Shown one piece after another: positions 17,685 to 26,271 of a stretch of DNA of 64,000 nt. The DNA lies in assembly GCF_002564105.1 (NCBI RefSeq), contig NZ_PDBX01000001.1, forward strand, positions 1,178,001 to 1,242,000, in the 5' to 3' direction. Source of the DNA: Collimonas sp. PA-H2. GTDB taxonomy: Bacteria > Pseudomonadota > Gammaproteobacteria > Burkholderiales > Burkholderiaceae_D. How positions within the stretch are numbered: the first letter of the stretch is position 1; each line of letters opens with the position of its first letter. The notes beneath the pieces are model-generated. The model was not told the origin of the DNA and searched no databases. It saw only the letters and a program-made list of their open reading frames with translations. A program made the translations under genes and the position numbers.

Positions 17685-19561
17685 TGCCAATTTACACCAA
17701 CAAACAAGCCGCGTGACGGCTGGTTATAACCGTAGGCGGTTTGATAGTCGCGGTTGAACAGGTTCTCGATACGACCGAACAGCGACGTCTGCTTGGTAAG
17801 CTGATAGCGGACATTGGCGTTGGTCAGCCAGTACGGCGCCAGCTGCGGGTTGCCGGGGATATCGGAGCGGCTGTCGGTGTACTGCACATCAGTGCCGAGA
17901 CGCCAGGCGCCGAAGCTTTTCGCCGCACCGAAGGAACCAAGTGTCTTGGCGCGGCGCACCAGGGTCTTGCCGGTCGATTCGTCTTTCGGATCCTGCAAGG
18001 TCAGGCTGGCGCGCCAGTCGATTTCAAGCAGCGTGGCGCTGGCGCTCAGCTCCAGTCCCTGGTTCTTGGAACGGGCTATATTGATGGCCCGGAAAGTCGC
18101 AGGATTGTAGCCGAACTGGTCGTGCGTGCGGGTATCGAACAAGGTGGCGCGCAACAAGGTCGCGCCGGCAGCGTACTGCACACCCAGTTCATAGGACTTG
18201 GAGCGCTCGGCCTTGAGATTGGCGTTGCCGTACAGCGGGTCAAACAACTGCACCGGCGTCGGCGCGTTGAATGCGGTCGATGCATTAGCGATCAGCTTGA
18301 CACTGTCGGTCAGCGCATAGCCGTAGCCGAGGTAGCCGGTATTGTCCGAACCGGAACCGCCGACATCGTCATGGCGCAGATTAAGCTGCAGCTGATGCGC
18401 GCCGATTTTGCCAAGCGCACCGGCATACACGCTGGAAGTCGAGCGCGAAAAACTGTTGCTGGAATTGCCGAAGCTGCTGTTGGAATTGACGTCCGCCTTT
18501 TCACGGCCGGCGTCGACACCGGCAGTAGCTGTCCACATTGGCGACACGCGCAATTCGTTGGCCCATTGCAACAGGTTTTGCGTGCTCTTGTAGCCATTGC
18601 TGCTGTTGCCGAACAAGGTCAGGCCGTCGAGGTTGTCGCGGTTGACATTTTGCGACAGCGTCAGTGTGGAAGTCCAGTCCTGGGTAAAGTTATTCTTGGA
18701 AAACACGGCAATCGACTGGCTCTTGGAATGGCCGCGGTTCTGGTCGGTCGGCATGCCGTAGGCATCGTCATAGGTGTACTTGGCGTCGTTGGCGTATATG
18801 CGGGCACCGACTTCACTGCCCTTGCTCCATTCCTGCGATACCGATCCCGAGACGCTGGTGTTGCTGTTGCCATTACGGTCGGGATTGACGTTCGGGCTCT
18901 GCAACGGGTTCTGCGCCGAAAAGCCGTCGGTCTTGAAACGTGTCAGGGCCAGGGCGTAACGGGTGTCGCCGCTCTTGCCGCTGACGCCGACGTTGCCTTG
19001 ATAGGTGCCGCGCGAACCGGCTTCGACCGAAGCATTGAAGGCCGGTGCGCCATTGCCGCGCTTGGTGAAGATCTGCACCACGCCGCCGATGGCGCCGGAG
19101 CCGTAGATCGCCGAGACATTGCCGCGCACGATTTCGATATGATCGATCTGGTCAGGCAGGATATTTTCCAGCGCCGGCGAGCCGTAGGAAGCCTGGCGGC
19201 GGATCGGCACGCCATCGATCAGGATCAGCGTTTCAGTGGTATTGGCGCCGCGCATGAACAGCGAGGCCTGCTGGCCAGGGCCGCCGACGCGGGTAATCTG
19301 GATACCGGCCTGGCGCTCCAGCAAGGCCGGCAAATCAGGCGCTTGCGAATTGCGGATGTCTTCGGCGCTGATCACCGTGGTGTGCGGCAAGGCATCGGTT
19401 TGCGGCTGCGCGACGCGGGCGGCGGTCACTACTACCGGCGCCAGATTCTGGTCCTGAACGGTTTGGGCGAAAGCAGAGCCGCAGCTGCAGGAAAGAATGG
19501 CGGAAGCCAGCGCGAGCGGCTTCAGGGTCGCGCCGGAGCGGCGTGATAAAGATAAAGTCAT
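17678..19561 (-). CDS. btuB: TonB-dependent vitamin B12 receptor
   Basis: A 627-residue outer-membrane receptor. An N-terminal signal peptide ends around residue 32 (GSAFA). A TonB-box-like stretch (PVVVTAAR) and a plug domain with RGANTTETLILIDGVPI and IVRGNVSAIYGSGAIGGVVQI follow, then a 22-strand barrel rich in aromatic-ending strands. Cobalamin specificity is inferred from the B12 riboswitch in its leader and the btuCD genes behind it. The C-terminus is GVNWQQ rather than the usual terminal aromatic, and its last codon and stop fall within the palindromic repeat 17548-17684. Confidence 0.93.
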   Translation of the reverse strand: MTLSLSRRSGATLKPLALASAILSCSCGSAFAQTVQDQNLAPVVVTAARVAQPQTDALPHTTVISAEDIRNSQAPDLPALLERQAGIQITRVGGPGQQASLFMRGANTTETLILIDGVPIRRQASYGSPALENILPDQIDHIEIVRGNVSAIYGSGAIGGVVQIFTKRGNGAPAFNASVEAGSRGTYQGNVGVSGKSGDTRYALALTRFKTDGFSAQNPLQSPNVNPDRNGNSNTSVSGSVSQEWSKGSEVGARIYANDAKYTYDDAYGMPTDQNRGHSKSQSIAVFSKNNFTQDWTSTLTLSQNVNRDNLDGLTLFGNSSNGYKSTQNLLQWANELRVSPMWTATAGVDAGREKADVNSNSSFGNSSNSFSRSTSSVYAGALGKIGAHQLQLNLRHDDVGGSGSDNTGYLGYGYALTDSVKLIANASTAFNAPTPVQLFDPLYGNANLKAERSKSYELGVQYAAGATLLRATLFDTRTHDQFGYNPATFRAINIARSKNQGLELSASATLLEIDWRASLTLQDPKDESTGKTLVRRAKTLGSFGAAKSFGAWRLGTDVQYTDSRSDIPGNPQLAPYWLTNANVRYQLTKQTSLFGRIENLFNRDYQTAYGYNQPSRGLFVGVNWQQ

Positions 19562-19663
19562 GTTTGGATACGATAAGAGTCCCCGGCCTGCTTCCCCGCA
19601 AGCCCGGTTGCAACAGTCGCAAGGAATCGGCGTCGATTTGCCGCTGCCTCGCTCCCCCTGATC

Positions 19664-19905
19664 TGGCCGGTATCCGGGCTAACAAGTCGGAACACATAAC
19701 CTTCCCATGCTTAGTAAAGTATTTCACTTCATAGCACAGTGGTACAAGATGCGTTCTGCCGCCGACCGCCCCCTGGTTGAGGACGGACTGGCGACGCTTG
19801 TTTTACCGTTGCGGGGGCAGCACACGTTGGCTGGCGGAGTATGACCACCTGGCGCCGTGTTTCCCGTTTAACTGCGGACATGGACATGTCCGCGTGCACC
19901 AAAAC
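19664..19905 (-). promoter_or_regulatory. Cobalamin (AdoCbl) riboswitch in the btuB leader
   Basis: Read on the minus strand, the leader contains AACGGGAAACACGG, then the core GCTGCCCCCGCAACGGTAA (19803-19821), then CGCCAGTCCGTCC, and finally the B12 box AGCCCGGATACCGGCCA (19664-19680). These are the conserved blocks of the cobalamin riboswitch in the correct order and spacing. The box ends 102 bases before the btuB ATG, leaving room for an expression platform with GC-rich pairing segments. Binding of cobalamin is expected to lower btuB expression. The 400-base gap between btuB and the HPP gene is otherwise without genes. Confidence 0.9.
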
Positions 19906-19961
19906 CCCGCCATTGTAAGGCCGGCGCGGCTTGGCGGCAATCGCCGCGGTCTAAAGTGTGG

Positions 19962-21134
19962 TTAAAGCGCAGTCAGGTTTGCGTTGCCCCGGTATAAAGC
20001 AGCCACCATGTCGGACTGGGTCACCATGCCGACCAGCCGGTTCTCATCGTCGACAATCGGAATATGGTGGATGCCGGAATCGGACAGCGGCTGCACCAGC
20101 TCGACGATATGCATAGCCGAAGCCGCGCTCTTCACCGCGGCGCTCATGATCTGGCCGACCACCTCCGGCTTGTCCGAATACATGCCGGTGGTACGCCGCA
20201 AGAACTGTTTCAGGCGCTGATCGACGCCGGCGTACAGCTGCAAATCCACCTGGCGCATGAAATCGGTCTGGGTGACGATGCCGACCAGGCGCCGTGCCTG
20301 GTTAATCACCGGCAAGGCCTTGATGCGGTGCTTCAACAGCAAGGCCCAGGCATCCTCCAGCGAAGTACCGTACTCGACGCTCACCACATCGCGCGACATG
20401 ATGTCGGCACAAGTGATGGCGCCGAAGCGGCGCTGGTAGGCGTGCATCTCGGTCTGCAGGATCAGGCTTTCCAGGTCGTCGCGGCTGACATCCAGCACCT
20501 GGTTATATTGCTGCAACACGTAGTCCAGGTCTTCTTGCGTGAAACCGACTCGGGTTCCGCTGGGCTGGTCGCTGGTCTTGTGCAGCTTGGCCGGATCCTG
20601 ATGGGCGCTGTGCGGGTAACGGCGTTTGGTGGCGTTATTGAACAACAGCGCCACCAGCAGCAACAGGAAGGAATTCAGCAACACCGGCGTCAGGACGAAA
20701 TGGAAGCCCTGGCTGGTCACCGCCGGTCCGCCCAGTACCGCCGTCAGCGCCACCGCGCCGCTGGGCGGATGCAGGCAACGCAAGGCAAACATGGCGCCGA
20801 TCGCCAGCGACACCGCCAGCGCCGGGGCAAACACCGGATCGTGGACCCAGCGCGCGCAGGCGACGCCGATCACGGCGGCCACCAGATTGCCGCCGATGAT
20901 AGACCAGGGTTGCGCCAGCGGGCTGGCCGGCACACCGAACAGCAGCACGGCAGAAGCACCCATAGGCGCGATCAGCAAAGGCAAGGGAGCACCCGCACCG
21001 AGTACCCAGTGACTCACCAGCCCGGTCAGCAAAATCCCCAGCAAAGCGCCGCAACAGGCGCGCAAGCGTTCGGTGGCGTTGACCACCACAGGACCTGGAA
21101 TAAAACCGCGCAACCACAAACCAAACGAATTCAT
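19962..21134 (-). CDS. HPP-family membrane protein with C-terminal CBS pair
   Basis: 390 residues from the chosen ATG at 21134; a TTG at 21170 would add 12. The N-terminal HPP domain (about 10-185) has five predicted helices and the naming motif LHPPSGAVAL (His122-Pro-Pro). The C-terminal half has two CBS motifs (CADIMSRDVVSVEYGTSLED and QIMSAAVKSAASAMHIVELV), which usually sense adenosyl ligands. HPP proteins have been linked to nitrite transport in plastids and cyanobacteria; the substrate here is not known. It starts 32 bases after a binding-protein gene on the same strand. Confidence 0.85.
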   Translation of the reverse strand: MNSFGLWLRGFIPGPVVVNATERLRACCGALLGILLTGLVSHWVLGAGAPLPLLIAPMGASAVLLFGVPASPLAQPWSIIGGNLVAAVIGVACARWVHDPVFAPALAVSLAIGAMFALRCLHPPSGAVALTAVLGGPAVTSQGFHFVLTPVLLNSFLLLLVALLFNNATKRRYPHSAHQDPAKLHKTSDQPSGTRVGFTQEDLDYVLQQYNQVLDVSRDDLESLILQTEMHAYQRRFGAITCADIMSRDVVSVEYGTSLEDAWALLLKHRIKALPVINQARRLVGIVTQTDFMRQVDLQLYAGVDQRLKQFLRRTTGMYSDKPEVVGQIMSAAVKSAASAMHIVELVQPLSDSGIHHIPIVDDENRLVGMVTQSDMVAALYRGNANLTAL

Positions 21135-21166
21135 CTTATTTTGCTTTCGAGGTTCTTGATTAGGGC

Positions 21167-22324
21167 TCAACCGCCGTAGGCGTAGCTGAATTTATTATTG
21201 ACGATGCGCCCCATCACGCACGAGCGCTGGTCCAGTCCGACATGATCCTTGGAACTCATGTTGACCACGCCTTGCGGGATCGTCAGGTCATGGGTGTTTT
21301 CCAATGCGCTACGCAGCGCGGCGCGGAACTGCTTGCTGCCGGGCGCCCCCGCTGTCAGCGCCTGCGGCACGGCGTTGGCGATCAACATATAAGCGCCCCA
21401 GGCATCGGCGGCGAATTGCGTCATGGTGTCGGCGCCATAGGCGGCTTCATAGCGGCGGGTGAAATCCAGCGCGGTTTTCCTGACTGGATTGGACAGCGGC
21501 AGCTGCTTGGCCACCACGGCCGGGCCAGTGGGGAAGAAAGTGCCTTCGACATCCTTGCCGCCCACCTTCAGGAAATCGGCGGTGGCGATGCCATGGGTCT
21601 GGTAGATCCGGCCCTTGTAGCCGCGTTCGACCAGGGTCTTTTGCGGCAGCACCGCCGGCGTCGCCGAAGCGGCGATCAATACCGCGTCCGGCTGCGCCGC
21701 CATGATCTTGAGGATCTGCCCGGTCACGCTGCTGTCGTTGCGGTTATAGCGCTCGCCGGCGACCACCTTGATCTTGCGCAGCTCGGCCAAATGCGAAAAC
21801 TCGCGCCACCAGCTGTCGCCGTAGGCGTCGGCAAAGCCGATGAAGCCGACCGTTTTAATCCCGTTAGCGGCCATGTGCTGGGTCAGGATGGTGGCCATGT
21901 GCGAATCGTTTTGCGGCAGCTTGAAGGCCCAGGCGCGTTTGGCGTCCTGCGGCTCGACAATCGAGGCAGAAGCCGCCAGCGCCAGCATCGGCGTACCGGA
22001 CTCAGCCACCACATCCAGCAGCGCCAGCGCCGCCGGCGTGGTATTGGGGCCGACGATCAGGTCGACCCTTTCTTCGCTGATCAGCTTGCGCGCATTGCGC
22101 ACGGCATTGGTCGGATCGGAGGCGTCGTCCAGGATGATGTACTCGACCTTCTGCCCAGCGATCTCTTTCGGCCACAGCAGGATGGCGTTTTTAGTGGGTG
22201 CGCCGATGGCGGCTGCCGGGCCGGTGACGGCGATGTCGACACCGATTTTGATTTGCGCGCTGGCGCGGCCGCAGACGGCCAGCACGGCGATGGAAGCAAA
22301 ACAGCAGCGCGTAAGTTTATTCAT
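21167..22324 (-). CDS. Periplasmic substrate-binding protein, branched-chain amino acid (LivJ/HAAT) type
   Basis: A 385-residue type I periplasmic binding protein. The signal peptide MNKLTRCCFASIAVLAVCGR ends at ASA, and the mature part begins QIKIGVDIAVTGPAAAIGA, the family's typical opening. ATG 22324 is chosen because further upstream codons to 22495 form a non-signal-like extension. No permease or ATPase genes accompany it, so it is an orphan binding protein. It is divergent from the GntR regulator of the erythronate operon, but no functional link can be shown. Confidence 0.87.
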   Translation of the reverse strand: MNKLTRCCFASIAVLAVCGRASAQIKIGVDIAVTGPAAAIGAPTKNAILLWPKEIAGQKVEYIILDDASDPTNAVRNARKLISEERVDLIVGPNTTPAALALLDVVAESGTPMLALAASASIVEPQDAKRAWAFKLPQNDSHMATILTQHMAANGIKTVGFIGFADAYGDSWWREFSHLAELRKIKVVAGERYNRNDSSVTGQILKIMAAQPDAVLIAASATPAVLPQKTLVERGYKGRIYQTHGIATADFLKVGGKDVEGTFFPTGPAVVAKQLPLSNPVRKTALDFTRRYEAAYGADTMTQFAADAWGAYMLIANAVPQALTAGAPGSKQFRAALRSALENTHDLTIPQGVVNMSSKDHVGLDQRSCVMGRIVNNKFSYAYGG

Positions 22325-22508
22325 TGGATGGCGATCCTGATGGCGATGACAATAGTTGTAGCTACGTTTCCACAAGGACAGGATTCTACTGGAATGTGCC
22401 GGGCCGCAGGCAGCACCGGTACCAGGCTTTCCATTTCTCGGCCGAATGTTAACCGTTAAAACCAAGACAATCATTGACCCAAAGCAAGTAATCAATTGTC
22501 AGAGAACG

Positions 22509-22552
22509 TTGAAACAAATCTTGATTTTTCCAATAATTCATATGATGATATG
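22509..22552 (+). promoter_or_regulatory. Promoter and likely GntR operator of the erythronate/threonate operon
   Basis: TTGAAA (22509-22514) and AATAAT (22532-22537) are 17 bases apart. Directly downstream is the palindrome CATAT-GATG-ATATG (22539-22552), well placed to block transcription when bound. FadR-subfamily GntR proteins bind short palindromes of this kind; autoregulation by the first gene is an inference. The regulator starts at 22592 with GGAAGAG before the ATG. Confidence 0.5.
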
Positions 22553-22591
22553 GTCACATTACGATAAAAATATGCAGACGGAAGAGACGAT

Positions 22592-23350
22592 ATGTTCAAT
22601 AAACTGAATGCCAACCGTACTTCCCTGAGCGATACCGTGGCCCAGGAATTGCTGAAAAAAATACAAACCGGCGAGTTCGGCCCCGGCGCCAGGCTGCCGA
22701 CCGAACCGGCGCTGTCGGAGCAGTTCGGTGTCAGCCGCACCGTGGTGCGCGAAGCGATTTCCCGCTTGAAGAATGAAGGTGCGGTAGAGCCGCGCCAGGG
22801 CAGCGGCGTATATGTCAGCGAACAAGGCCATCTGCGGCCCTTGCGCATCCAGTTCGACCAGGCTTCCTCGGCCGACGCTGTGCTGCAGATCGTCGAGCTG
22901 CGCCGCGCCATCGATGCCGAAGTGGCAGCGCTGGCCGCCACCCGCCGCACGCCGCGCCAGCTGAAAGCCATCGAAACCGCATTGAAAGGCATCGAAGCCG
23001 ATGTCAACGCCGGCGGCGACGGCGTCATGGCCGACGTGATGTTCCATCGCAGCATCGCCGAGGCCACCGGCAATCCTTTCCTGCTGCAGACGCTGGCCTT
23101 CCTCAGCCAGTACCTGGAAGCCGCTACCGCTGTCACCCGCAGCAACGAAGCGCGGCGCGACGATTTCATGCGCCAGGTCTATGAAGAGCATGCCGCCATC
23201 GCTTCCGCCATCGCCGCCGGCGATGCGCTGGGCGCGCGCAATGCCGCGCAAAACCATATGTTCAACGCGGCGCGCCGCCTGTCGCTAGGCGCGGTGCCGG
23301 TCAAAGCGGCGGCGCCAGCCAAAACCAAGAGCACTTCAAAAAAACCTTAA
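22592..23350 (+). CDS. GntR/FadR-family transcriptional regulator of the tetronate operon
   Basis: A 252-residue regulator with an N-terminal winged helix (ELLKKIQTGEFGPGARLPTE, then LSEQFGVSRTVVREAISRLK) and a C-terminal FCD ligand-binding domain (about 85-230) whose DVMFHRSIAEATGN motif carries metal-binding-type residues. It is the first gene of the operon, 13 bases before ltnD, and probably senses a tetronate or pathway intermediate. The tail is Lys/Ala-rich. Confidence 0.9.
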   Translation: MFNKLNANRTSLSDTVAQELLKKIQTGEFGPGARLPTEPALSEQFGVSRTVVREAISRLKNEGAVEPRQGSGVYVSEQGHLRPLRIQFDQASSADAVLQIVELRRAIDAEVAALAATRRTPRQLKAIETALKGIEADVNAGGDGVMADVMFHRSIAEATGNPFLLQTLAFLSQYLEAATAVTRSNEARRDDFMRQVYEEHAAIASAIAAGDALGARNAAQNHMFNAARRLSLGAVPVKAAAPAKTKSTSKKP

Positions 23351-23363
23351 TCAGGACCAGCAA

Positions 23364-24257
23364 ATGACTATCAATGTAGGTGTTATCGGCCTTGGCGCCA
23401 TGGGCCTGGGCGTTGCCCGTTCTTTACTGCGCGCGGATTTACGTACCCATGCATGCGACATCCGCCCGCAAGTCTTGCAGCAGTTCGCCAGCGAAGGCGG
23501 CATCGCCTGCAGCACGCCGGCCGAACTCGGCGCCTTATGCGATGTGGTGATTACCGTGGTGGTCAACGCCGCACAGACCGAACAGGTGCTGTTCGGCGCA
23601 CAAGGCGCGGCGGCGGCGATGCGCCCTGGCAGCCTGGTGATCGCCAGCGCCACTGTAGCTCCCGACTATGCGGTCCAGCTGGGCGAACGGCTGGCCACGC
23701 TGCAACTGCATCTGCTGGATGCGCCACTCTCGGGCGGCGCCGCGCGCGCTGCTTCAGGCGATATGACCATGATGACGTCCGGACCGGCCGCCGCCTACGC
23801 CAAGGGCGAAGCGGTGCTGGCGGCGATCGCCGGCAAGGTGTACCGCCTGGGCCATGCGCATGGCGTCGGCTCCAAGGTCAAGATCATCAACCAGCTGCTG
23901 GCCGGCGTGCATATCGCCGCCGCCGCCGAAGCGATGGCGCTGGGCCTGCGCGAAGGCGTCGATGCCGACGCGCTGTACGAAGTCATCACCAACAGCGCCG
24001 GCAATTCCTGGATGTTCGAGAACCGCGTGCCGCATATCCTGAAAGCCGATTACACGCCGCTCTCGGCGGTCGATATCTTCGTCAAGGACCTGGGGCTGGT
24101 GCTGGATACCGCACGCGCCAGCAAATTCCCGCTGCCGCTGTCCGCCGCCGCCCATCAGATGTTCATGATGGCGTCGACCGCCGGCCATGGCGGCGAGGAC
24201 GATTCCGCGGTGATCAAGATTTTCCCCGGAATCACGCTGCCGACGGCGCAGGAGTAA
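23364..24257 (+). CDS. ltnD: L-threonate 2-dehydrogenase
   Basis: A 297-residue member of the beta-hydroxyacid dehydrogenase family. The NAD-binding motif GVIGLGAMGLGVARSL is at the N-terminus, the substrate motif DAPLSGGAARAASGDMTMM in the middle, and the catalytic-Lys segment VGSKVKIINQLLAGVH follows. In the published tetronate pathway LtnD oxidises L-threonate to 2-oxo-tetronate. The assignment rests on the family and on the five neighbouring pathway genes. Confidence 0.9.
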   Translation: MTINVGVIGLGAMGLGVARSLLRADLRTHACDIRPQVLQQFASEGGIACSTPAELGALCDVVITVVVNAAQTEQVLFGAQGAAAAMRPGSLVIASATVAPDYAVQLGERLATLQLHLLDAPLSGGAARAASGDMTMMTSGPAAAYAKGEAVLAAIAGKVYRLGHAHGVGSKVKIINQLLAGVHIAAAAEAMALGLREGVDADALYEVITNSAGNSWMFENRVPHILKADYTPLSAVDIFVKDLGLVLDTARASKFPLPLSAAAHQMFMMASTAGHGGEDDSAVIKIFPGITLPTAQE

Positions 24258-24260
24258 GCC

Positions 24261-25574
24261 ATGCCGGAGCAATCAATGACAACGGCACGCCCCCTGCTCG
24301 GCTGCATCGCCGATGACTTTACCGGCGCCACCGACCTCGCCAACATGCTGGTGCGCGAAGGCATGCGCACCGTGCAGACTATCGGCGTGCCGGAAGCCGC
24401 GCCGCAGGATGTCGACGCCATCGTGGTGGCGCTGAAATCGCGCACGGTTCCTGCCGCCGAAGCGGTGGCGGATTCGCTGGCCGCATTAAGATGGCTGCAG
24501 CAGCAGGGTTGCCGCCAATTCTTCTTCAAATACTGTTCCACCTTCGATTCCACCGCCAAGGGTAATATCGGTCCAGTGACCGACGCCCTGCTGCAGGCCT
24601 TGGGCAGCGATTTCACCATTGCCTGCCCGGTATTCCCGGAAACCGGGCGTACCTTGTATCGGGGTCACCTGTTCATCCAGGACCAGCTGCTGAATGAATC
24701 CGGCATGCAGAATCATCCGCTGACGCCGATGACCGACGCCAACCTGGTGCGCGTGCTGCAGCAGCAGACTCCGTCCAAGGTCGGCCTGATCGGCTATCCG
24801 GTGGTTTCTCAAGGCAGCGAGAAGATTCATGCGGAAATTGCCGCGCTGCGCCGGCAAGGAGTGCGGATGGCGATCGTCGATGCGCTGGAAAACCAGGACC
24901 TGTACGCCATCGGCGCCGCTTGCGCGGACCTGCCGCTGGTGACGGGCGGTTCGGGTATCGCACTCGGCCTGCCAGCCAATTTCGTCAGGGCCGGCCTGCT
25001 GCAACCGCAGCAAGGCGCCAAGGCTAGCGAATTGCCGAGCGTCGAAGGCTGGTCGGTGGTGTTGGCCGGCAGTGCATCGAAGGCGACCAATGCTCAGGTC
25101 GCTGCATGGATGGAAAAGCGTCCGGCCTTCCGTCTCGATCCGCTGGCGCTGGCGCGTGGTGAAGCCGTCGTGGCGCAGGCGCTGGCTTTCGCCAAACAGT
25201 ATCTTGAACAACAGCCGGTATTGATCTACGCAACCACCACGCCTGAGCAGGTCAAGCAAGTGCAGGCCGAGCTCGGCGTGGAACGCGCCGGCTTGCTGAT
25301 CGAGCAGGCGCTGGCCGATATCGCCGCCGCCTTGCAGGCCGGCGGCGTGCGGCGCTTCGTGATTGCCGGCGGCGAAACTTCCGGCGCGGTGGTCAAGGCG
25401 CTAGGCGTACGCGCACTGCGCATAGGCGCGCAAATCGATCCGGGTGTGCCGGCGACGGCATCGATCGCCGCTGACGGCTCCCCAGCGCTGGCGCTGGCGC
25501 TGAAGTCAGGCAACTTCGGCGCCACGGATTTCTTTGAAAAGGCGCTCCGTCAGCTGGGCGAAACCCGTCTATGA
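24261..25574 (+). CDS. otnK: 3-oxo-tetronate kinase (DUF1537 family)
   Basis: This 437-residue kinase phosphorylates 3-oxo-tetronate to its 4-phosphate. The opening GCIADDFTGATDLANMLV and the C-terminal FVIAGGETSGAVVKALG are signatures of the four-carbon acid sugar kinase (DUF1537) family. The ATG at 24261 has AGGAG 6 bases upstream, within the end of ltnD, so it is preferred over the ATG 15 bases later. Its stop overlaps the otnC start by 4 bases (ATGA), indicating translational coupling. Confidence 0.92.
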   Translation: MPEQSMTTARPLLGCIADDFTGATDLANMLVREGMRTVQTIGVPEAAPQDVDAIVVALKSRTVPAAEAVADSLAALRWLQQQGCRQFFFKYCSTFDSTAKGNIGPVTDALLQALGSDFTIACPVFPETGRTLYRGHLFIQDQLLNESGMQNHPLTPMTDANLVRVLQQQTPSKVGLIGYPVVSQGSEKIHAEIAALRRQGVRMAIVDALENQDLYAIGAACADLPLVTGGSGIALGLPANFVRAGLLQPQQGAKASELPSVEGWSVVLAGSASKATNAQVAAWMEKRPAFRLDPLALARGEAVVAQALAFAKQYLEQQPVLIYATTTPEQVKQVQAELGVERAGLLIEQALADIAAALQAGGVRRFVIAGGETSGAVVKALGVRALRIGAQIDPGVPATASIAADGSPALALALKSGNFGATDFFEKALRQLGETRL

Positions 25575-26218
25575 ACAGCACATTGAAAGAGCAGGCGCTG
25601 CGTGCGGAAATCTGCGAAACCGGCGCCAGCCTGTATCAGCGCAACTACACGGTCGGCACGGCTGGCAATATCAGCGCCCGGCTGAAAGATGGCTGGCTAA
25701 TCACGCCGACCGATGCCTGCCTTGGCAGGCTTACGCCGGCGCAGATCGCCAAGGTCGACCTGAGCGGAAAATGGGTCAACGGCGACAAGCCGTCGAAGAC
25801 ACTGGCCCTGCATCGCGCGGTCTACGACAACAATCCGCAGGCGCAAGCTGTGGTGCACACCCATTCGACCCATCTGGTAGCGCTGTCGCTGGCCGGCGTC
25901 TGGCACGACCAATGCGTGCTGCCGCCGCTTACGCCTTATCAAGTGATGAAGGTGGGACAGATTCCCTTGATTCCCTATTGCCGTCCCGGCGATCCGCAGG
26001 TAGCGGAACAGGTGAAGCTGCTGGCGGCTTCGGTGCGCGGCGTCCTGCTGGAACGGCTGGGGCCGGTGCTGTGGCATGAGAGCGTTTCGCAGGCGGCGTT
26101 CGCGCTGGAAGAGCTGGAAGAAACCGCGCGGCTGTGGTTGATGTTGATAAACAAACCGGAGCCGCTCAGCGCCGCGGCCCTGGATGAGCTGTATCGGGTA
26201 TTTGGCGCACGCTGGTAA
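25571..26218 (+). CDS. otnC: 3-oxo-tetronate 4-phosphate decarboxylase (class II aldolase family)
   Basis: A 215-residue zinc-dependent enzyme of the fuculose-aldolase fold. Visible parts are NYTVGTAGNISARL, the catalytic KPSKTLALHRAVY segment, and the metal-binding VVHTHSTH (His96, His98). It removes CO2 from 3-oxo-tetronate-4-phosphate to give dihydroxyacetone phosphate, which enters glycolysis. It follows the kinase in an ATGA overlap. Confidence 0.92.
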   Translation: MNSTLKEQALRAEICETGASLYQRNYTVGTAGNISARLKDGWLITPTDACLGRLTPAQIAKVDLSGKWVNGDKPSKTLALHRAVYDNNPQAQAVVHTHSTHLVALSLAGVWHDQCVLPPLTPYQVMKVGQIPLIPYCRPGDPQVAEQVKLLAASVRGVLLERLGPVLWHESVSQAAFALEELEETARLWLMLINKPEPLSAAALDELYRVFGARW

Positions 26219-26271
26219 GTTTCAAACAATAGAAACGTCGGCATTCATAAAATCACATTGGTGGAGACAAG

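Noticed and set aside
17741..19546. 601-codon open frame opposite btuB
   Set aside because: The minus strand encodes a clear TonB-dependent receptor with riboswitch; the plus frame has no recognisable domain and no ribosome binding site.
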